64,000 nt of DNA from Clostridiales bacterium. GTDB taxonomy: Bacteria; Bacillota; Clostridia; Peptostreptococcales; Acidaminobacteraceae. The stretch lies in NCBI GenBank assembly GCA_016933835.1, contig JAFGAC010000031.1:1-64000 (forward strand), given 5' to 3'. A model generated the notes under the pieces. That model saw only the letters and a program-made list of their open reading frames with translations, was not told the DNA's origin and did no database searches. Both the position numbers and the translations under genes were made by a program. Positions 9,210-18,305 of the stretch are shown one piece after another (the stretch's first letter is position 1; each line of letters starts with the position of its first letter).

Positions 9210-10585
9210 CTATTCTCCTCCAGCCAATTATATGCATTCCCCAACATTTCCAGCGTACTTATCATGTTGGTCGACCCCATTGATTTTTTTGACTCTACAC
9301 AATTTTCAATAGCCAATATGTCATAGACACTTTGATCTATTTCAGTGACAAACTCTTGATATTTGTCTAAAGCTATTTCTTCTAAAGTCAAATTGTTCGC
9401 GATGGCATAGGCGACTAAGCTGCCGACGATTTCATGAGATTTTCTGAATGGAATCCCTAATGTAACCAAATAGTCTGCGAGATCAGTCGCATTCAAGAAA
9501 CCCTGCTGTGTTGCTTCAAACATCCTAGTTTTATTGAAAATCATCGTTTGAATCATTTTGCTCATTATCGACAGTGAAATCTTGAAATTATCTATCGCTT
9601 CAAATATCTGCTTCTTATCTTCTTGCATATCTTTATTGTAAGCAAGTGGCAATCCTTTCATCATTACTAGCAGTGCAAGAAGATTGCCATAAACACTGCC
9701 TGTTTTGCCTCTGATAAGCTCAGCTGCATCGGGATTTTTCTTTTGTGGCATGATACTTGAGCCTGTTGAATATTTATCTGAAAGTGTAAAAAAATCAAAT
9801 TCTTTAGAACTGAAAATCACTATTTCTTCAGCTATACGGCTTAAATGCATCATTCCAAGTGCAATATTTGATGAGGTTTCTATTACATAATCCCGATCAC
9901 TGACTGCATCCAAAGCATTTCCCATGATTTCTTCAAATCCCAATATATCTCTTAAAAACTCTCTGTCTGTCTCATAACTCGTTCCAGCCAATGCACCTGC
10001 ACCAAGCGGCAGTTCATCCATAAGTTTGTAAGCATTGTCAAAGCGAATATAGTCCCTCTTCAACATTGAAAAGTATGCCATGAGATAAAAAGAAAGCCTT
10101 ATAGGCTGTGCCCTTTGCAAGTGTGTATAACCAGGCATTATCACCTCAGTATTTTCTTTGGCTCGTTTGTATAGCGAAGTCATAAGCTCATGTATCAATA
10201 ATTTTATCTTGCTGATTTCTTTTTTGACATAGAGTCTTAAATCAACTGCTGTCTGGTCATTTCTACTTCTCGCCGTGTGCAGTTTTTTACCGACTTCTCC
10301 AATCTTCTCAATCAGCAAACGCTCAATGAACATATGGATATCTTCGTCTGATATACTGAATTCGATATCGCCATTTTCAATATCTAAAAGGATATCTCTC
10401 AATCCAGTCTTGATCAAATCGCATTCTTCACTGTTGACAATACCGATTTTTTCAAGCATTTGTACATGAGCCAAGCTGCCTTCAATATCCTCTTTGTATA
10501 AAAGACTGTCTATATCGATAGATGCATTGAATAAATCCATCAATTCATCTGTATCTTCTTTGAATCTACCTCCCCATAATTTCAT
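9206..10585 (-). CDS. argH: argininosuccinate lyase
   Basis: Cleaves argininosuccinate to arginine and fumarate, the last step of the pathway. 459 residues of the fumarase/aspartase superfamily; the signature loop [12 protein letters not shown] carries the catalytic serine, and TARSRNDQ near 108-115 is the substrate-binding block. It starts in a 4-base overlap with argG (ATGA) and ends in a 4-base overlap with carA, a tightly coupled operon. Confidence 0.97.
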   Translation of the reverse strand: MKLWGGRFKEDTDELMDLFNASIDIDSLLYKEDIEGSLAHVQMLEKIGIVNSEECDLIKTGLRDILLDIENGDIEFSISDEDIHMFIERLLIEKIGEVGKKLHTARSRNDQTAVDLRLYVKKEISKIKLLIHELMTSLYKRAKENTEVIMPGYTHLQRAQPIRLSFYLMAYFSMLKRDYIRFDNAYKLMDELPLGAGALAGTSYETDREFLRDILGFEEIMGNALDAVSDRDYVIETSSNIALGMMHLSRIAEEIVIFSSKEFDFFTLSDKYSTGSSIMPQKKNPDAAELIRGKTGSVYGNLLALLVMMKGLPLAYNKDMQEDKKQIFEAIDNFKISLSIMSKMIQTMIFNKTRMFEATQQGFLNATDLADYLVTLGIPFRKSHEIVGSLVAYAIANNLTLEEIALDKYQEFVTEIDQSVYDILAIENCVESKKSMGSTNMISTLEMLGNAYNWLEENR

Positions 10586-11805
10586 ATGGCCTTCACTTCA
10601 TTCTTTGTTTTTTTTTGGTTCATGATTGCTCTTATTTTAAGTGGCAAAGTAAATAGATTTATGAATCCTTCCGCATCTTTTTGATTGTAGACTTCATCTG
10701 CACCAAAAGTCACAAACTCTTCACTGTAAAGCGAGTATTCAGATGTGCTTGCTATAGTATAACAATTTCCTTTGTACAATTTTATTTTAACTTGTCCTGT
10801 CACATTGATTTGTGTACTTTCAACAAAGGCATCCAAGGCTTCCTTCAAAGGACTCAACCATAAACCATCATAGACAAGTTCTGCATACTTCAACGCCACT
10901 GTTTTCTTAAATGACATTGTCGCACGATCAAGTGTCAATTTTTCCAAAGCTTTATGCCCTTCATACAATATAGTGCCACCAGGCGTTTCATAGACGCCTC
11001 TCGATTTCATGCCTACCAAACGGTTCTCAACGATATCGATTGTGCCAATTCCATGTTTGCCACCTATTTCATTGAGATATTTTACAATCTCAACAGGATT
11101 CATTTTCTCTCCATTTATCTTTATAGGTTCACCTTGAAAATAATCTATCAGTATTACTTGAGCTTCATCAGGTGCTTTTTCTGATGTATTCGACCATTTA
11201 AGCACCTCATCATGATAAGCATTCCAAGGATCTTCCAGGTTCCCACCTTCATGGGAGATATGCCATAAATTTTCGTCTCGCGAATAAATATCTTTTTTCG
11301 TAACAGGAATTGGTATATTATGCGCTTTTGCATAATCAACCAACACTTCACGAGAATTCAATTTCCATTCACGCCAAGGTGAAATAATTTTCAAATTAGG
11401 ATTCATCGCTTTTATAGTAGCTTCAAATCGTACTTGATCGTTTCCTTTTCCTGTAGCGCCATGAGCTATAGCTTCAGCCCCTTCTTTTTCTGCAATTTCG
11501 ACTAATTTTTTTGCAATCAAAGGTCGTGCAAATGCTGTTCCCAGCAAATAGTCATCTTCATACACCGCACCCGCTTTTATACCTTTAAATATATAATCTT
11601 TTACGAATTCTTCTTTTACATCTTCGATGTAGACTTTAACTGCACCCGTTTCCAACGCTTTCTTCTTTACCGCCATAAAATCATCTCTTTGGCCTACATC
11701 AACACATACAGCAATAACATCATATCTATATTCTTCCTCCAGATATTTCAATATCACTGAAGTGTCTAATCCACCTGAATATGCTAAAACTACTTTCTTA
11801 TTCAT
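10582..11805 (-). CDS. argG: argininosuccinate synthase
   Basis: Joins citrulline and aspartate with ATP to form argininosuccinate. 407 residues; the N-type ATP pyrophosphatase loop AYSGGLDTS sits at residues 8-16, with the citrulline/aspartate-binding blocks GATGKGNDQ and SRDENLWH further on. First gene of the argG-argH-carA-carB operon, with AGGAGG upstream of the ATG and ARG-box operators at 11852-11909. Ornithine carbamoyltransferase, which makes the citrulline substrate, is not encoded in this window. Confidence 0.97.
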   Translation of the reverse strand: MNKKVVLAYSGGLDTSVILKYLEEEYRYDVIAVCVDVGQRDDFMAVKKKALETGAVKVYIEDVKEEFVKDYIFKGIKAGAVYEDDYLLGTAFARPLIAKKLVEIAEKEGAEAIAHGATGKGNDQVRFEATIKAMNPNLKIISPWREWKLNSREVLVDYAKAHNIPIPVTKKDIYSRDENLWHISHEGGNLEDPWNAYHDEVLKWSNTSEKAPDEAQVILIDYFQGEPIKINGEKMNPVEIVKYLNEIGGKHGIGTIDIVENRLVGMKSRGVYETPGGTILYEGHKALEKLTLDRATMSFKKTVALKYAELVYDGLWLSPLKEALDAFVESTQINVTGQVKIKLYKGNCYTIASTSEYSLYSEEFVTFGADEVYNQKDAEGFINLFTLPLKIRAIMNQKKTKNEVKAI

Positions 11806-11838
11806 ATTTATACCTCCTAATGTATATTTATTAAAAAC

Positions 11839-11909
11839 ATTATAACAAATATTATAAATTATACAAGTGATTTTATGAATATATTTTATGTTTTATGTGT
11901 ATTTATACA
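11839..11909 (-). promoter_or_regulatory. argG operon promoter with two ARG boxes
   Basis: Minus-strand -35 TTGTAT (11861-11866), 16-base spacer, -10 TATAAT (11839-11844). An ARG-box-like sequence (11852-11866) covers the -35, and a second with perfect arms (TGTATTTATACA, 11898-11909) lies about 45 bases upstream. Two spaced boxes are typical of ArgR hexamer binding. The remaining intergenic DNA (11910-12029) shows no convincing gene. Confidence 0.7.
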
Positions 11910-12029
11910 AGTCCATAAATCATCTGCAGTTATCTGGATAAGCAATAGGATGTCAATATCACGAAATATAAATTAAGTAGGAATATCAAAATGAATTATG
12001 AAATCAAAGACAACATTTGGCAAATAAAA

Positions 12030-12060
12030 AAGCCGGCTGTTTACATGAACAGTCGGTTTT
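12030..12060 (-). terminator. terminator after the DUF6544-like gene
   Basis: Minus-strand stem ACCGACTGTT / AACAGCCGGC (with G-U pairs) and a six-base loop, followed by a run of Ts. It begins at the stop codon of the gene ending at 12059. Confidence 0.85.
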
Positions 12061-12880
12061 AATTGAATCTAATTCCTTTTAATTTACTTTTATGATTTAT
12101 ATATATTTCTTCATCAAAATGCCATCTTTCAATTCGTTCTGAAGGAATCATTACTCCCCCTTCGTTTCTGTAATTTTTAAACTCAGCTGACCAAATTTCA
12201 AGTTTATATTTTCCATGCTCCTCTAAATATCTTTGTGCAATAAAATTTGTAATTTGGCCTTCATCATTAATAGAAATTTCCGCTTCAACTTTAAATCCTT
12301 TTAAATTAAGTATCCCTTTTACTAGATTCTTACCGAGTGAGTGCCACTCAATATTATCACTAATAAAAGCAGTAGGTGCATAGACCATTTCACTAAAATA
12401 CTTGACAAGCAAACTTTGGCTTATTTCAAATTTTCTGGATGACTGATCTAAAGCAATGGCTGAGAAAATCAATAGCCTTCTTTCTCCATTGCTGTTTTTA
12501 AATTTATTATCAACTTTCATTTGAATCAATGGCATCACTTTATACGTTGATTCTCCAATGAAAGTGATTGTATTTAAATACATGTTTTTAACTGTCAAGA
12601 ATTTAATCCATTGGTACTTGAAATATTTTTTTGAATGACCTTCTTCATAAACAGTAACTTTCTTAATCCATTCACGATCTAATGCACCAGAATATACCAG
12701 ATATCTTTTAATAGGATCAGGTAAATTTCCCATATCCAATTTTGCTTTTCCAAAATGATAGCTATTGTTCAAATATTCTATTTTCTTTAATTCTAGAGCC
12801 ATTTTTCTGCTTTCATTAATCAACAAAAACTTAATAAAAACAATTATAAATCCAAAATATATACATATATTCAATAACAT
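12059..12880 (-). CDS. DUF6544-like protein, membrane-anchored
   Basis: Function unknown. 273 residues with one hydrophobic segment (about 3-22), probably a membrane anchor, followed by a soluble domain. The opening LPDPIKRYLVYSG (about 53-65), the internal PTAF motif, the late IPSERIERWHF block and the final GIRFN match what I remember of the DUF6544 family; this is recall, not a search. The start has AGGAG seven bases upstream, directly after the iorB terminator hairpin, so it may receive some read-through from ptb-iorAB. No catalytic motif is visible. Confidence 0.6.
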   Translation of the reverse strand: MLLNICIYFGFIIVFIKFLLINESRKMALELKKIEYLNNSYHFGKAKLDMGNLPDPIKRYLVYSGALDREWIKKVTVYEEGHSKKYFKYQWIKFLTVKNMYLNTITFIGESTYKVMPLIQMKVDNKFKNSNGERRLLIFSAIALDQSSRKFEISQSLLVKYFSEMVYAPTAFISDNIEWHSLGKNLVKGILNLKGFKVEAEISINDEGQITNFIAQRYLEEHGKYKLEIWSAEFKNYRNEGGVMIPSERIERWHFDEEIYINHKSKLKGIRFN

Positions 12881-12893
12881 ATCTTACTCCTAA

Positions 12894-12925
12894 AATAGGC
12901 GTATACAAATTTGTATACGCCTATT
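12894..12925 (-). terminator. 32-base perfect palindrome after iorB
   Basis: A perfectly self-complementary 32-base sequence centred on CAAATTTG (12906-12913), starting five bases after the iorB stop codon. On the minus strand it is followed by TTTT and then at once by the AGGAG site of the next gene. It works as a short intrinsic terminator or a processing/attenuation hairpin. Its TATACAAATTTGTATA core could also be an operator. Confidence 0.7.
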
Positions 12926-12929
12926 ATCA

Positions 12930-13511
12930 TTATTTTACTTGGTTCATTCCAAGTTTGAGTGCTTCAATATTCATATCGACAAATTTAGCTTTTACCGTTT
13001 CTTTTATAACTTGATCCCAATCAATCTCCTCAAGTTCAAGCGCTTTTATCAAAGCACCTACTATGATGACATTCATTGTTTTAATATTTCCCAGTTTATT
13101 AGCCAATTCTGCTGCATTTAAAACTATCGTGTCATCAATTTGTTCTTTTACAAATTCAATTACGCCTTCAGGATAGTTTGATGTTCCAATTAAAATAGGG
13201 GCAGATGCCAATCTATAATCATTGATCACCACTTTTCCGTCTGGTTTTACAAAATCCAACCAGCGGCTTGTTTCCATAGTCTCAAATGAAACTAAAATAT
13301 CAGCTTGTCCTTTACCAATGATAGGCGAATAAACTTTATCTCCAAAACGGACTTGTGTTGTAACACTTCCGCCTCTTTGCGCCATTCCATGCACTTCTGA
13401 CATCTTTACATCATATCCTGCATTAATCAACCCTGTAGCAAGAATTTTACTTGCAAGAATAATACCTTGACCACCAACACCAGATAATAATATATTTTTA
13501 ACTTCTGCCAT
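12930..13511 (-). CDS. iorB: indolepyruvate:ferredoxin oxidoreductase, beta subunit
   Basis: Gamma/beta-type subunit of the 2-oxoacid:ferredoxin oxidoreductase family, partner of IorA. 193 residues, usual for IorB. GVGGQGIILAS (about 11-21) is the family's glycine-rich motif, and MAQRGGS (44-50) is a conserved IorB/PorG block. Its ATG overlaps the iorA stop by one base (TAATG), so the pair is co-translated. With IorA it oxidatively decarboxylates aryl-pyruvates from transaminated aromatic amino acids to aryl-acetyl-CoA, reducing ferredoxin. Confidence 0.93.
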   Translation of the reverse strand: MAEVKNILLSGVGGQGIILASKILATGLINAGYDVKMSEVHGMAQRGGSVTTQVRFGDKVYSPIIGKGQADILVSFETMETSRWLDFVKPDGKVVINDYRLASAPILIGTSNYPEGVIEFVKEQIDDTIVLNAAELANKLGNIKTMNVIIVGALIKALELEEIDWDQVIKETVKAKFVDMNIEALKLGMNQVK

Positions 13512-15292
13512 TATTTTTCACCAACCTTTTCAATAGCATCAAATGGACATGATTGTAAACATACTTCACAACCTACACATTGATTTGGATCGATAAATGC
13601 TTTTTTCTTAGTGACATCAAAGCTAATTGATGGACATCCTGTTTTTGTACAAATTCTGCAGCCTTTACATTTGTCTTCTACAACATGACATTTACTGCTG
13701 ATTGGTCCAAATTCTTCAATATCTTGTTGCGAGTATTTTTTAAGTGCACATGGCCATCTCGTAATAATAACTGAAGGTCCGTCAAAATTGAATGCATCTT
13801 CTAAAGCTTTATCAACTTCGTCCAATTTTAATGGATTAACCGTCACTACATGCTTAATGCCAATTGCCTCTACTAAATTTTCAAAATTTATTTGATTCGT
13901 TGGTTCTCCTTGTACTGTGAATCCTGTACCAGGATTTTGCTGATGACCTGTCATAGCTGTAATTCTATTATCAAGAATAACATTGACTGTGTTTCCTTTA
14001 TTATAAGCAACATCGATCAATGAGTTTATACCTGTATGCATGAACGTAGAATCTCCAATAACTGAAACAACACGTATGTCCACGCCATTTTTAGCAAATG
14101 CCTTTTGAGCACCATGCCCCATTGATATGCTTGCCCCCATACAGATAACTGTATCTATTGCATTTAAAGGCTCAGCCGAACCTAATGTATAACAACCAAT
14201 GTCACCAGTTATCATAACATTTTTCTTTTTACTTAGTTGATAGAAAAATCCTCTATGAGGGCATCCTGCACAAAGTGTAGGAGGACGTCCAACTATTTTT
14301 GATTCATCAACCTTGACAGTTTCTATTTCTTTTCCAAGTAATGCATGAGCGATGATATCGGGATTCAATTCACCAACATTAGGAATTTTATCTTTTCCTA
14401 TACATTGGATGCCGTTCACTTTCATTTGCTCTTCCATAAATGGTTCTAATTCTTCTATAACATATAATGTTTCTACTCTTCCAGCAAATTCTTTTATTTT
14501 ATCCATTGGAAGTGGATAAGAGAATCCTATTTTCAAATAATTGGCATTGTCACCAAAAACTTCTTTTGCATACGTGTACGCAACACCCGATGTTACAATT
14601 CCTATTTTTGAATCATTCCACTCAATTCTATTTAAAAATGTATTGTTGCTGTATGCTTCTAGTTTTTTCAATCTATCTTCAACTACAGGATGCAAAAGTC
14701 TTGCATTTGCTGGAGCAACAATATATTTCTTAGGCTGCTTCACGTAAGGAATAATTTCAAATTCTTCACGTACACCCTCTTCAACTAAACCCTTGGAATG
14801 ACATACTCGCGTAGTCATTCTAAATAAAACAGCTACATCAAATTCTTCACTTATTCTGTATGCTTCTTTTACAAAATCCAATGATTCCTGAGAATCACTT
14901 GGTTCTATGCATGCCATTTTCGCAAATTTTGCATAATATCTGTTGTCCTGCTCATTCTGTGATGAGTGACAGCCAGGATCATCTGCACTAACAAGAACTA
15001 ATCCACCCGTAACACCTGTATAACCCAATGTGAATAGAGGATCCGCAGCGACATTTACGCCTACATGTTTCATTGCAGCAAGAGATCTAGCTCCTGCTAT
15101 AGAAGCACCAAAGGCTGATTCCAAAGCCACTTTTTCATTTGGAGCCCATTCTGCTACTATATCTTCTTTATAAAGTGCAATGTTTTCTAGAATTTCAGTA
15201 CTAGGTGTACCTGGATATGCGGCTGCATAGGTAACACCTGATTCATATGCACCTCTCGCAACTGCTTCATTTCCCGTAAGAAACTTTTTCAT
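13511..15292 (-). CDS. iorA: indolepyruvate:ferredoxin oxidoreductase, alpha subunit
   Basis: Thiamine-diphosphate subunit that takes indolepyruvate, phenylpyruvate or hydroxyphenylpyruvate to the acyl-CoA with ferredoxin as acceptor. 593 residues from the ATG at 15292, preceded by GGAGAG; the extra upstream codons to 15337 overlap ptb and lack a ribosome site. Domain order is pyrimidine-binding (AAYPGTPSTE near 27), the central CAGCPHRGF motif, the ThDP region with GDIGCYTLG and GDSTF, then two C-terminal [4Fe-4S] motifs, CKGCRICTKTGCP and CVGCEVCLQSCP. Located between ptb and iorB in one operon. Confidence 0.95.
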   Translation of the reverse strand: MKKFLTGNEAVARGAYESGVTYAAAYPGTPSTEILENIALYKEDIVAEWAPNEKVALESAFGASIAGARSLAAMKHVGVNVAADPLFTLGYTGVTGGLVLVSADDPGCHSSQNEQDNRYYAKFAKMACIEPSDSQESLDFVKEAYRISEEFDVAVLFRMTTRVCHSKGLVEEGVREEFEIIPYVKQPKKYIVAPANARLLHPVVEDRLKKLEAYSNNTFLNRIEWNDSKIGIVTSGVAYTYAKEVFGDNANYLKIGFSYPLPMDKIKEFAGRVETLYVIEELEPFMEEQMKVNGIQCIGKDKIPNVGELNPDIIAHALLGKEIETVKVDESKIVGRPPTLCAGCPHRGFFYQLSKKKNVMITGDIGCYTLGSAEPLNAIDTVICMGASISMGHGAQKAFAKNGVDIRVVSVIGDSTFMHTGINSLIDVAYNKGNTVNVILDNRITAMTGHQQNPGTGFTVQGEPTNQINFENLVEAIGIKHVVTVNPLKLDEVDKALEDAFNFDGPSVIITRWPCALKKYSQQDIEEFGPISSKCHVVEDKCKGCRICTKTGCPSISFDVTKKKAFIDPNQCVGCEVCLQSCPFDAIEKVGEK

Positions 15293-15296
15293 TCTT

Positions 15297-16217
15297 TCAC
15301 TCTCCTTTAAAAATATTAGCTGCAACAACACTGCCAAGCGCTATAGAGTACAATTTAGATTCATAACTATCCGCTCTTGACACTAATACAATCGGTACTT
15401 TTGCTCCCATAATAATGCCTGCAGATTCTGCTTTTGCAATATAGGTCAATGCTTTTCCAATACCATTTCCCACTTCAATATTAGGAGCTAGCAAAACATC
15501 AACATCTCCTGCAATATTGCTTTTGAAATTTTTTACTTCTGCTGCTTTTTCAGATACAGCCAGGTCAAATGCCAAAGGACCTTCAATTATGACACCTTCA
15601 CCAAATTCTCCACTTTCGCACATATCCTGAAGTTGACGAGCTTCTACCGTTACTGGCATTTTAGGATTGACCTTTTCTTTAGCCGCAAGCGCCGCTACTT
15701 TTACCATCTTGATGCCCAAAGCTTTTACAACATCAATAGCATTTTTTGTAATTTTAACTTTTTCTTCCAAAGTAGGCGTAATATTCATTCCGCCATCAGT
15801 CAAAAATAAAAATTTGTGGTAATTTTCACTAGAATACAACATGACATGGCTGAGCTGAGACTCCGTTCTCAAACCATACTCTTTATTTAAAACTGCTTTT
15901 AGAAGAATTGATGTGTCAATCAATCCTTTCATTAAAAAATCTGCTTCACCATTACTAACTAATTTCACAGCAATTTCAGCAGATTCTTCTATTTTGTCTG
16001 CCTGAATAATCGTGAAAGAACTAATGTCTAAATTCTCATCTTTTGCAATTTTTTTAATTTCTTCAACATTACCTACTAATATTGGTTCTATAATGCCATC
16101 ATGTGCCGCTTCAACTACTGCCGCCAACACATCTGAATCTTGTGCTGCTGCTACTGCCAATTTCATTTTTTTCTGATTTTTAGCTTCATTCATTAAATCC
16201 TTTAGGTTTTTAATCAT
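15297..16217 (-). CDS. ptb: phosphate butyryltransferase-type acyltransferase
   Basis: Exchanges CoA for phosphate on an acyl-CoA, giving an acyl-phosphate from which a kinase can make ATP. 306 residues, the usual Ptb length; the family is related to phosphotransacetylase. Visible blocks are FLMKGLIDTS (about 93-102), LTDGGMN (139-145), EGPLAFDLA and LAPNIEVGN near the C-terminus. It opens the operon ptb-iorA-iorB, five bases before the iorA start. In this setting the substrate may be an aryl- or branched-acyl-CoA made by IorAB rather than butyryl-CoA; that is inference. No butyrate-kinase gene lies in the window. Confidence 0.85.
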   Translation of the reverse strand: MIKNLKDLMNEAKNQKKMKLAVAAAQDSDVLAAVVEAAHDGIIEPILVGNVEEIKKIAKDENLDISSFTIIQADKIEESAEIAVKLVSNGEADFLMKGLIDTSILLKAVLNKEYGLRTESQLSHVMLYSSENYHKFLFLTDGGMNITPTLEEKVKITKNAIDVVKALGIKMVKVAALAAKEKVNPKMPVTVEARQLQDMCESGEFGEGVIIEGPLAFDLAVSEKAAEVKNFKSNIAGDVDVLLAPNIEVGNGIGKALTYIAKAESAGIIMGAKVPIVLVSRADSYESKLYSIALGSVVAANIFKGE

Positions 16218-16257
16218 TTCATACTCCTTCTATTGGATTTTTAATTTTTTAGCAACC

Positions 16258-16274
16258 TTCAACAATTTGTTGAA
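16258..16274. repeat. 17-base palindrome upstream of ptb
   Basis: TTCAACAA-T-TTGTTGAA is an 8-bp perfect inverted repeat with one central base, about 40 bases upstream of the ptb start codon and downstream of the TPR gene. It lacks a following T-run on either strand, so it looks more like an operator than a terminator. The regulator is unknown. Confidence 0.45.
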
Positions 16275-16307
16275 CCCTTATTAGTTTACAATAAAACATC
16301 AATAGTT

Positions 16308-17405
16308 TCAATGAGAAGATTTGTTTAAATATTCTATCCATATTTTAGTAACTTCATCATCTGGTGCAATCTCATAGGCTTTTTGAATAAACTTGCTAGC
16401 CAATTTCAAATCACCCTTATTATAATATACAATTCCAAGATTGCAGATGGTTTCATGATTTTCAGGATTAAGTACAATTGAATTACTATAAATTTCTATC
16501 GCTTTTTCATATTCACCAAGCATCGTATAACAAATTCCTATTTCATTCATCGTATCGACATTATCATCGTTAATTTCCAACGCTCTGTTGAAATAATGAA
16601 TAGCACTCCGGTAATCTTCTTTAAATCTATATCCTAGACCAATAAAGAAATAAATATTCCACCATTCAGAAAATTCATCCTTTACAGATAAAAGTTTTTC
16701 CAATCCCTCATCATATCTTTCTTTTAAGATGAGTTCGTAGCCTTCTTCATAAATAATCTTGCTTTTTAATTTCGGAAATATTTCAATAAGTTCCAATTGC
16801 TGATTCTCTTCCAAACCTTTGTCAAAGCTATTTTCCCATAAAGATTTAGCTTTTGAATACATTCCTTTATTGTAGTAAAAGTACCCCAAATAATATTCAG
16901 GCAGGGGACTAAAAACATTTTTTTCAAGCAAGTATTCAAAAATTCTTCTTGATAAATTATTGAATTCTTCATTTTCATTTTCGATGTAAATATCATTGCT
17001 CAATCGGCCTATATTTATCATCAGATTTTCATCATCTAATCCCAAATGATGAATTCCTACAATTTTCACTAATGAATCCAAACGATTTTCTAAAGTGATT
17101 TCATTCAAAATTTCAGCACTTAGTATTTCTAATATATTTTCATCAATCCCTAAAAGCAATTCTTTATAATATGCCAAATATTTAAACTTGGGATCTAATC
17201 CCAATAAAAATATGATTCCATCAGTCATTTCACTTTGTGAAAATACAGGATTAGAATCATATATCTTGTCTTTTACTGATTCGAGCAATAATGGTATAGG
17301 GAATTTCTTGTCAAGTATAAAACCATTCTTTAATTCGATATCTTTCATTAATTCAAAAAATACAATTTGATCTAATTTTTCTTTTAAAAAACTCAAGTTA
17401 ATCAT
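16308..17405 (-). CDS. tetratricopeptide-repeat protein
   Basis: 365 residues with no signal peptide or membrane segment, so probably cytoplasmic. The C-terminal half has recognisable TPR units: YYNKGMYSKAKSLWENSFDKG (about 177-197, degenerate), then three clear repeats from about residue 250, such as YRSAIHYFNRALEINDDN and YEKAIEIYSNSIVLNPEN. The N-terminal 150 residues are helical but match no motif I recognise. It follows nadK by 12 bases in the same direction, so the two probably share a transcript. A scaffold or adaptor role is likely, partner unknown. Confidence 0.85.
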   Translation of the reverse strand: MINLSFLKEKLDQIVFFELMKDIELKNGFILDKKFPIPLLLESVKDKIYDSNPVFSQSEMTDGIIFLLGLDPKFKYLAYYKELLLGIDENILEILSAEILNEITLENRLDSLVKIVGIHHLGLDDENLMINIGRLSNDIYIENENEEFNNLSRRIFEYLLEKNVFSPLPEYYLGYFYYNKGMYSKAKSLWENSFDKGLEENQQLELIEIFPKLKSKIIYEEGYELILKERYDEGLEKLLSVKDEFSEWWNIYFFIGLGYRFKEDYRSAIHYFNRALEINDDNVDTMNEIGICYTMLGEYEKAIEIYSNSIVLNPENHETICNLGIVYYNKGDLKLASKFIQKAYEIAPDDEVTKIWIEYLNKSSH

Positions 17406-17417
17406 TATCAGTCACTC

Positions 17418-18236
17418 CTACTTTAAATATCGATATATGTTTTTATCTATGATTTTTTGTCTATATAACTCAAAATAATCGTAATCATCTGTTCTTAAAA
17501 TTTTAACCGACAAATCAGATATTTTAACATGTATTTCTGCAATATAGTCATCCGATACATTGATCCCATCACAGGCGACAATAACAGCTCTTTGATGTGC
17601 TTTTATTATTTTAAAATCAATCAGAGTATTATTGGGAACAATCATAGAAGTCTTCATCGGTCTGTTGATTCGATTGTCATTGGGGTTCAACGGCGTCAAT
17701 TGAAATACAGGCAAATCCGAATGCGTCGCTACCCCTCCAGCCCATATTGCATAGCCAGTTGCCCCTACGGGTGTAGAAAGAATAAATCCATCACCGGTGA
17801 AATAATTGAATGGTTTCTTATTCAAATAAACCAGTGCCTCCATCAATTTTGGCTGTTGATGCTTAATCAAAATTTCATTGAATGCATAATTGATGACCTT
17901 TTCTTCATTGATGGTTTTACTATGAACCTCTAATAGAGGATATTCAAAAACCTTCAATTCTTTTTGCTTTAATATATCAATCAATGTATCAATGTCTTTA
18001 GGCAAAATGGAAGGTAAAAATCCAAGTGTGCCAGTATTGATTCCAATAAAGGGAATATTTTTAATTGAATGTGCGCGAATAGCACTCAGCATCGTCCCAT
18101 CACCACCAATTACAATAATAATATCTGGTTGATACTTAGTAGGATAGAATTCATTATCTTTAAGTAATTCAATTAATTTTTCTTTGACACGAATACTTAC
18201 TCGTGAATTGTTGTGATGTATATAAATTCGACGCAT
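17418..18236 (-). CDS. nadK: NAD kinase
   Basis: Makes NADP from NAD and ATP. 272 residues; IGGDGTML (about 43-50) carries the catalytic GGDG aspartate, GTLGFLP follows near 68-74, and the NAD-binding region GDGFILSTPVGATGY is intact. RPMKTS and the C-terminal beta region are normal. The start ATG has AAGG closely upstream. An unusual hairpin (18246-18273) lies just before the start. Transcribed with the TPR gene. Confidence 0.92.
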   Translation of the reverse strand: MRRIYIHHNNSRVSIRVKEKLIELLKDNEFYPTKYQPDIIIVIGGDGTMLSAIRAHSIKNIPFIGINTGTLGFLPSILPKDIDTLIDILKQKELKVFEYPLLEVHSKTINEEKVINYAFNEILIKHQQPKLMEALVYLNKKPFNYFTGDGFILSTPVGATGYAIWAGGVATHSDLPVFQLTPLNPNDNRINRPMKTSMIVPNNTLIDFKIIKAHQRAVIVACDGINVSDDYIAEIHVKISDLSVKILRTDDYDYFELYRQKIIDKNIYRYLK

Positions 18237-18245
18237 ACTTACCTT

Positions 18246-18273
18246 GTATACTAAAACTCTAGTTTAAGTATAC
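18246..18273. repeat. 13-bp inverted repeat upstream of nadK
   Basis: Arms 18246-18258 and 18261-18273 (GTATACTAAAACT / AGTTTAAGTATAC) pair at 12 of 13 positions with a two-base centre. They lie between the membrane-protein stop at 18306 and the nadK start at 18236. No T-run follows, so this may be an operator or an mRNA processing stem. Confidence 0.5.
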
Positions 18274-18305
18274 TCTCCTTCCTTTTTTATTGATCCTTTA
18301 CTCTA

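Noticed and set aside
11991-12062. A 23-codon plus-strand ORF with a weak GTAGGA site
   Set aside because: Its second half is the terminator of the DUF6544-like gene, the ribosome site is poor, and no promoter is visible.
15293-15337. Longer IorA start
   Set aside because: The extra 15 codons overlap the ptb coding region, and GGAGAG precedes the later ATG.
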